Positions 59,360 through 64,000 of a DNA stretch of 64,000 nucleotides are shown here, in pieces (position 1 is the first letter of the stretch; each line of letters starts with the position of its first letter). The notes under the pieces were generated by a model. The model saw nothing but the letters and a program-made list of their open reading frames with translations. It did not search any database and was not told the DNA's origin. The DNA is from Streptomyces venezuelae. Its GTDB lineage: Bacteria > Actinomycetota > Actinomycetes > Streptomycetales > Streptomycetaceae. The position numbers and the translations under genes were made by a program. Location: the NCBI RefSeq assembly GCF_008642375.1, contig NZ_CP029194.1:7372501-7436500 (forward strand), read 5' to 3'.

Positions 59360-60205
59360 GTGAACGAGCACATCCCCGTCATCCGCGAGGTCGACCAGGG
59401 CACCGCGCGCCTCATGCCCGACGTGGACCGGGAGCGGGCCTGGCTCCTGACGGTCGACGGCGCGCCCCAGTCGTACGTCGACCTCGACGATCCGGCGTAC
59501 CTGGAGTTCGAGTACGCGCGCAGACTCGCCCATGTCGTCGACGGCGCCGCAGGCGAGGGCGAACCGCTGGACGTCCTGCACCTGGGCGGCGGGGCGCTCT
59601 CCCTTCCCCGGTACGTCTCCGTCACCCGGCCCGGCTCGCGCCAGGACGTCGTGGAGGCGGACCGGGAGCTGCTCGCCCTCGTCGCCGAGCACCTGCCGCT
59701 GCCCGAGGGCTCGGGAGTCGCCGTGCACGGCGCCGACGCCCGGCGCTGGCTGGAGACGGCGCCGGACGCCTCGTCCGACCTGATCGTCGGCGACGTCTTC
59801 GGCGGCTCGCGGGTGCCCGCGCACCTCACCTCGATCGAGTACGCCCGGGAGGTCCGGCGCGTCCTGCGGCCCGGCGGGCTCTACGCGGCCAACCTGGCCG
59901 ACGGCGCGCCCTTCGCCTTCCTCCGCTCCCAGCTCGCGACCTTCGCCGCCGTCTTCTCCGAGCTCGCCCTCGTCGCCGAGCCGGCCGTGCTGCGCGGCCG
60001 GCGCTTCGGGAACGCGGTCCTGGTCGCCTCCGCCCGGGAGATCGACCTCGCCCACCTCGCCCGGCGGGCCGCCGCGGACGCCTTCCCCGCGCGCGTGGAA
60101 CACGGAGCGACGCTCGACCGGTTCACCGGGGACGCGGAACCGGTCCTGGACGCCGGGGCCGTACCGTCACCCGTTCCGCCCGAGGGCGCCTTCGGTATCG
60201 GCTGA
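59360..60205 (+). CDS. Spermidine-synthase-like methyltransferase-fold protein
   Basis: 281 aa. Rossmann core: LDVLHLGGGALSLPRYVSVT (nucleotide loop), DVVEADRELLALV, DARRWLETA and DLIVGDVFGGSRVPAHLTS, which follow the SpeE fold. The usual Asp/Tyr polyamine residues are changed, so it may not be a true spermidine synthase; such proteins are labelled fused or spermidine synthase-like in Streptomyces. It overlaps the convergent MFS gene by 39 bp. Confidence 0.88.
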   Translation: MNEHIPVIREVDQGTARLMPDVDRERAWLLTVDGAPQSYVDLDDPAYLEFEYARRLAHVVDGAAGEGEPLDVLHLGGGALSLPRYVSVTRPGSRQDVVEADRELLALVAEHLPLPEGSGVAVHGADARRWLETAPDASSDLIVGDVFGGSRVPAHLTSIEYAREVRRVLRPGGLYAANLADGAPFAFLRSQLATFAAVFSELALVAEPAVLRGRRFGNAVLVASAREIDLAHLARRAAADAFPARVEHGATLDRFTGDAEPVLDAGAVPSPVPPEGAFGIG

Positions 60206-61528
60206 GAGGGCGGGAGCCGGAGCCGGCATCGCCTCCGGCGCCGACGCCTTATCCGGCGCCGTGCCCGCGACCTCCTTGGAGTGCGGACGACGGGTCAGGT
60301 TCCGTACGTCGGGCACCAGCAGGACCAGTGCCGTGACGAACACCATCAGAGCCGCCGCGCCCCACAGGGCCTCGCTCCGGCCGAACGCGCTCTCGGCCGG
60401 GCCCGCGAGCGCCGTGGACAGCGGCAGCAGGGCGGTCGAGCCGAACCAGTCGTAGGCGGACACCCGGGAGAGCTTCTCCTCCGGGATCTCCTGGTGCAGG
60501 GCCGTCATCCACGAGACGCCGAAGACCTCGATCGCCATGCCGCTGATGAACATGGCGGCCGTGAGCCCCACCACGTCCAGCGGTACGGCGAGTGCCGCCG
60601 AGGGCAGCGCTATCGGGAAGACGCAGAGCGTGCCGACGAACAGCAGCCTGCGCGGCTTCCACCGCGTCATCAGGACGGCGCCGGCGACCGTTCCCACCCC
60701 GTACGCGGCGAGCGCGATGCCCCAGGGGCGGGCGCCGCCCAGCTCGTCCCGGGCGACGAGAGGTCCGAAGACCGCCTCGACAGCCCCGATCAGGCCCACG
60801 ACCACCGAGAACTGGGCGACGATCGACCACAGCCACGGCCGGCCGACGAACTCCTGCCAGCCCTCGCGCAGATCGGCGAGGAGACCGCCGCTCGGGGCCC
60901 GCTCGGGGGTGCCGCTCACATCGAGGAAGGCCCGCAGCCCGCCCGCGACGGCGAAGGCGAGGGCGTCGATCGCGAGGACCCAGCCGGGCCCGACGAAGGC
61001 GACGAGCGCGCCGCCCAGCGCGGCGCCGCCGATTCCGGCGCCGTGCATCGCCATCCGGTAGACGGCGAACGCCCGGCCGGCCTGCTCGCCGGTGACGCTG
61101 GTCAGGAGCATGCCCTCGGCGGCCGGGTTGAAGAAGGCCTGCCCGGCGCCGCACAGGGCGGTGAGCAGCATCATCTGCCAGATCTGCGCGTCGCCCGAGA
61201 GGACGAGGACGGCGAAGACGGCCTGCGAGACGCAGTTGAGGGCGTTGGCCGCGACCATCACCCGGTGGCGCGGTATCCGGTCGGCCACCGCCCCGCCGAT
61301 GAGCAGGAAGAGGACGAGCGGCAGGAAGCGGGCCATCGCGACGAGTCCCACGTCGCCCGCGCTGCCCCCGCTCTCGAAGACCGCCCACGTGGTGGCGATC
61401 AGCGCGCCGTGCGCGCCGAGGTTGGTCACCACCGTCGCGGCCGTGAGCAGGACGTAGTTGCGGCCCGCCCACTCGGGCCGCCGGGAGGCGAAGGGGGTAC
61501 GGCGGGGGGAGGCGGCGGGTTTGTTCAC
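60167..61528 (-). CDS. MFS transporter
   Basis: 453 aa from a GTG at 61528 (a TTG further upstream is less likely; ribosome site weak). Twelve membrane helices. Motif A-like GGAVADRIPRHRVMVAANAL lies between helices 2 and 3, and GQAFFNPAAEGMLLTSVTGE belongs to the TMS-H/MFS_3 type (enterobactin exporter-like) efflux proteins. The C-terminal 40 residues are Ala/Pro-rich. Substrate unknown. Convergent overlap with the SpeE-like gene. Confidence 0.9.
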   Translation of the reverse strand: MNKPAASPRRTPFASRRPEWAGRNYVLLTAATVVTNLGAHGALIATTWAVFESGGSAGDVGLVAMARFLPLVLFLLIGGAVADRIPRHRVMVAANALNCVSQAVFAVLVLSGDAQIWQMMLLTALCGAGQAFFNPAAEGMLLTSVTGEQAGRAFAVYRMAMHGAGIGGAALGGALVAFVGPGWVLAIDALAFAVAGGLRAFLDVSGTPERAPSGGLLADLREGWQEFVGRPWLWSIVAQFSVVVGLIGAVEAVFGPLVARDELGGARPWGIALAAYGVGTVAGAVLMTRWKPRRLLFVGTLCVFPIALPSAALAVPLDVVGLTAAMFISGMAIEVFGVSWMTALHQEIPEEKLSRVSAYDWFGSTALLPLSTALAGPAESAFGRSEALWGAAALMVFVTALVLLVPDVRNLTRRPHSKEVAGTAPDKASAPEAMPAPAPALSADTEGALGRNG

Positions 61529-61614
61529 CCCGGGACTATCCCTGTCGCCTCCCCCTCCTGCCAAACCGATATCCGGACGGTGGGGAACGCCGTACGGGGG
61601 TTCCCACCGTCAGG

Positions 61615-62757
61615 TCAGGACGCGGACGTGAGCCTGACCGTGGAGAGGATCTTCTTCATGGTGGCGTCCGGCAGCTCGTCCTTGACGCCGTCGGCGCCGT
61701 AGAGCACCCACGACGTGAAGTCGCCCTTGGCGTTCTTGAAGGTGAACGCGATCGACTTGCCGTCCGACTCGCACTTGTTGCGCTTCTTCACGCCCGGCGC
61801 CGTGGCCGTCGCCATGCTGCCGGTGAGCCCGGACGCCGTCGTGTACGGCACGGGCTTGCTGATCTTGATGGTGTCCTTGGGCATGTGCTGCGCGTAGCCG
61901 CCCCACACCCAGGAACCGGCCTCGCCGCGCGCGGCCTCGGACGTGCTCTTGGCGCCCTGGCCGCCCTTGGTGCCCGCGGTGCTCAGGGACCAGTTCGAAT
62001 CGGTGCCGTTCTTGTCGGTGTCGTAGCTGCACCACTTGCTCTTCAGGACGCTGGGGCTCGACATCGTCATGAGCGGCATGCCGTCGTTCTTCTTCTCGTC
62101 CTCGAAGGCGGTGATCATCCCCGGCTTCAGCACCTCCCACTCGGGCGGTACGTCGAACAAGGTGCCGTACTTGGGATTGTGGACGACCTTCCAGCCGGGG
62201 ATCGTCGGCTGCTGGGCCGCGCCGTCCCGCGGGTTGTCGAGCGGCGGCGCGGAGGGCTCGCCGGCCTCGGACGGTGCCGCGGAGGGCGGCGCCGAGACGG
62301 AGGGCTTCTTGTCGTCGGCGACCGGCTTCTTGTCGTCGTCCTCGGAGAGCACCAGGAAACCGGTGACGCCCGCCGCGACGACCACGGCGGTCGCGGCGAC
62401 GATCGCGATGAGGGTCGTTCTTTTCTTGCCGCCGCCCGGGCCGGGCGCCCCGGGCTGCCCCGGACCCATTCCCTGGCCCGGGACCGCGTACTGCGGCACG
62501 GTCGGCTGCTGGTACGGATTCGGCTGCTGGTACCCCGGCTGCTGGGGGTAGCCCTGCTGGCCGTACCCCTGCTGCGGGTAGCCCGGCTGAGCGGGCTGCT
62601 GCGGATACCCGGGCTGCGTCGGCGGCTGCTGGTAACCGGGCTGGGCCGGCGGCTGCTGGTACGGGTTCGGCTGCTGGTACCCCGACTGCTGGTAGGGGTT
62701 CTGACTCTGGTCCTGCGGGTTCTGCTCGCCCCCGGGCGGCTGCTGTCCTGGCCACAT
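61615..62757 (-). CDS. Single-pass membrane protein with PQ/YQQP-rich cytoplasmic tail
   Basis: 380 aa from ATG 62757 (no ribosome site; possibly leaderless). Residues 1-105 are low-complexity, with many YQQPNPYQQP/QPGYPQQ units; then a basic stretch GKKRTT and one membrane helix (about 115-138). The outside part has a Ser/Pro/Asp linker and a domain of about 190 aa starting PGWKVVHNPKYGTLFDVP, with two Cys (KSKWCSY, RNKCES) likely disulfide-bonded. Common in Streptomyces, function unknown. Confidence 0.88.
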   Translation of the reverse strand: MWPGQQPPGGEQNPQDQSQNPYQQSGYQQPNPYQQPPAQPGYQQPPTQPGYPQQPAQPGYPQQGYGQQGYPQQPGYQQPNPYQQPTVPQYAVPGQGMGPGQPGAPGPGGGKKRTTLIAIVAATAVVVAAGVTGFLVLSEDDDKKPVADDKKPSVSAPPSAAPSEAGEPSAPPLDNPRDGAAQQPTIPGWKVVHNPKYGTLFDVPPEWEVLKPGMITAFEDEKKNDGMPLMTMSSPSVLKSKWCSYDTDKNGTDSNWSLSTAGTKGGQGAKSTSEAARGEAGSWVWGGYAQHMPKDTIKISKPVPYTTASGLTGSMATATAPGVKKRNKCESDGKSIAFTFKNAKGDFTSWVLYGADGVKDELPDATMKKILSTVRLTSAS

Positions 62758-62816
62758 GGCCAGTAACGATAGAGGTGCGGCGGCGGCGGGGCCACGAGAG
62801 GGATGGCCAAGGGTGC

Positions 62817-62828
62817 TACCCGCGGGTA
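62817..62828. promoter_or_regulatory. Palindrome between divergent genes, next to a likely leaderless start
   Basis: TACCCGCGGGTA is a perfect 12-bp palindrome. TAACAT beginning at its right end (62827) may be the -10 of the thioesterase gene, which would put the transcript start at or just before the ATG at 62840. Confidence 0.4.
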
Positions 62829-62839
62829 ACATAACGGCC

Positions 62840-63301
62840 ATGAGCGCAGACCAGATGACCGTCGGCGAGATGCTCGCCGCCACGGTCCCCATGGCCGGAA
62901 CCCTCAACCTGGAGTTCCTGGAGACCACCGCCGAGCGCGCCGTCGTGCGCCTGCCGGACCAGCCCGCCTACCACAACCACGTCGGCGGCCCGCACGCCGG
63001 AGCGATGTTCACCCTGGCCGAGTCCGCCAGCGGCGCCATCGTGCTCGCCGCCTTCGGCGACCAGCTGACCCGCGCCGTGCCGCTCGCCGTCAGCGCCGAG
63101 ATCGGCTACAAGAAGCTGGCCATGGGCGTCGTCACCGCCACCGCGACCCTGGGCCGCCCCGTGGCCGAGGTCGTCGCCGAACTCGACGCCGGACAGCGGC
63201 CGGAGTTCCCGGTGCGGATCGACATCACCCGCGAGGACGGCGCCGTGACCGGCGAGATGACCGTCCTCTGGACGCTGCGCCCCCACAACCCGGCGAAGTG
63301 A
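62840..63301 (+). CDS. Hotdog-fold thioesterase-like protein (DUF4442/PaaI-like)
   Basis: 153 aa from ATG 62840. NHVGGPHAGAMFTLAESASG carries the hotdog helix with the conserved His/Gly, followed by strands ITLEIGYKK-like AEIGYKKLAMG and VRIDITREDGAVTGEMTVLW. It would hydrolyse acyl-CoA or acyl-ACP thioesters or act as a binding protein. Divergent from the PQ-rich membrane protein. Confidence 0.88.
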   Translation: MSADQMTVGEMLAATVPMAGTLNLEFLETTAERAVVRLPDQPAYHNHVGGPHAGAMFTLAESASGAIVLAAFGDQLTRAVPLAVSAEIGYKKLAMGVVTATATLGRPVAEVVAELDAGQRPEFPVRIDITREDGAVTGEMTVLWTLRPHNPAK

Positions 63302-63339
63302 GCGGAGCGGCGGGGGCGGGGTCCCTCGCCGTCGGCCGG

Positions 63340-63363
63340 GCGACCCCCGCAGGCGGGGGTCGC
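63340..63363. terminator. Hairpin between convergent genes
   Basis: 11-bp perfect arms GCGACCCCCGC (63340-63350) and GCGGGGGTCGC (63353-63363). Confidence 0.7.
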
Positions 63364-63397
63364 CGCGGTCCTCAACGAACCGCGGTGAGCGGGGTCT

Positions 63398-63835
63398 TCA
63401 CTTCGCCGCCGCGGAGTCGAGCAGGCGAAGGGCGTCCGCGGCCGCCGGGGACAGCATGGAGTCCTGGAGGTCCGTCAGCGGGACCCAGGCCGCCGCGTCG
63501 GTCGAACCGTCGACCTCGACCACGGCCGGCGCCCCGGCCTTGAGGCCGACCGCGTAGAAGAGCGCGGTGAGGTGCCAGTCCACGCCGCCCCGTTGGACGG
63601 CGTAGGTCCGCGCGTCGAGCAGCCGGGCGTCGGTGAGTTCGAGTCCCGTCTCCTCCCGGAGCTCGCGGGCCAGGGCCTCCACGGGCTGCTCGCCCGGGTC
63701 TATCCCTCCGCCCGGCAGGTGCCACAACCCCGGAGTGAAGACCGGCGACGCCTCCGACAGGCGGGCCAGGAGCAGCCGGTCGTCCTCCACCGCGACGGCG
63801 TACGCGGACACTCGAAGCTGCGCGCGATCATCCAT
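63398..63835 (-). CDS. Nudix hydrolase
   Basis: 145 aa from ATG 63835 with GGGAGGGG 7 nt upstream. Complete Nudix box (GGGIDPGEQPVEALARELRE followed by ETGL, about residues 41-64). C-terminal part with WHLTALFYAVGL and AAAWVPLTDL is typical of ADP-ribose/MutT-like members. Substrate unknown. Unrelated in context to the AICE Nudix at 30391. Confidence 0.93.
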   Translation of the reverse strand: MDDRAQLRVSAYAVAVEDDRLLLARLSEASPVFTPGLWHLPGGGIDPGEQPVEALARELREETGLELTDARLLDARTYAVQRGGVDWHLTALFYAVGLKAGAPAVVEVDGSTDAAAWVPLTDLQDSMLSPAAADALRLLDSAAAK

Positions 63836-64000
63836 GGTCTTGCCCCTCCCGTATGAACAGACCGAGGCGAGCACTCTAGCTACACCAAGATCGACTTCCG
63901 CCGCAGGCGCCCGGGGGGCCCTTCGGGTGCCCGGACGGTCGTGTTCCGGGCCGCCGACGGGGAATCGGACATCCCGTCACGCATAGTGCGGTCAGGGCAC
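63836..64000. other. Right end, upstream region of the Nudix gene
   Basis: No gene with coding bias starts here. TAGAGT (minus strand, near 63870) may be a -10 element, without a convincing -35. Confidence 0.25.

Overview
The window is high-GC actinobacterial DNA with strongly G/C-biased third codon positions, AGGAG-type ribosome sites, frequent GTG starts and 4-nt ATGA/GTGA gene overlaps. Its gene content (SARP, PucR-type and XRE/NB-ARC regulators, a modular type I polyketide synthase, an actinomycete integrative conjugative element) points to a Streptomyces-type chromosome. No intact rRNA or tRNA gene and no CRISPR array was seen.

Region A (1-15.6 kb) is the right end of a type I polyketide cluster. 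A loading module with a KS-Q domain (active-site Cys replaced by Gln), a methylmalonyl-type AT and an ACP leads into an ordinary first extension KS and runs off the left edge. Next to it lie a PucR-type regulator, a class III aminotransferase, an NTF2-like protein, an acyl-CoA-dehydrogenase-fold flavin monooxygenase with a divergent flavin reductase, an SCP2-like protein coupled to an R2/ferritin-like diiron oxidase, a SARP with a 23-codon leader ORF, a LuxR-type regulator and an Nramp metal transporter. Aminotransferase plus two-component flavin monooxygenase plus diiron oxidase suggests amine introduction and N-oxygenation on a polyketide; this is inference.

Region B (15.6-33.9 kb) holds one host gene cut in two. 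The C-terminal 599 codons of an XRE/NB-ARC/TPR regulator lie at 15628-17427 and its N-terminal 193 codons at 33274-33852. The halves join in frame into a protein of about 792 aa. Between them sits a roughly 15.85 kb integrative conjugative element: integrase, excisionase, an iteron-like array, helicase and prim-pol, a RapZ-C-like protein, membrane/spread-type proteins, an FtsK/SpoIIIE translocase followed by a GTGTCAG repeat array (candidate transfer locus), small coupled genes, an HTH-Nudix-HD module, a frame-split GntR repressor and a pentapeptide-repeat membrane protein. The left junction carries an orphan 3' half of tRNA-Tyr starting at the GTA anticodon. The element therefore appears adapted to tRNA-Tyr but sits here at a secondary site sharing little more than GTAAA.

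Region C (34-64 kb) is mostly ordinary chromosome: HipA-like/DUF3037 pair, two SDRs, a peptide-type binding lipoprotein, uracil-DNA glycosylase, a TetR-FAD monooxygenase divergent pair with twin operators, Gfo/Idh/MocA oxidoreductase, Lnt, NTF2-like, flavin reductase and MazG-like proteins. It also has three consecutive metallopeptidases without signal peptides (M28, M4/M36-like, M8-like), two of which share a C-terminal module including a 604-bp apparently identical block. These are followed by UppP, an HxlR-thiolase pair, a TVP38 protein, AlkD-like, patatin, SpeE-like and MFS proteins, a proline/glutamine-rich membrane protein, a hotdog thioesterase and a Nudix hydrolase.
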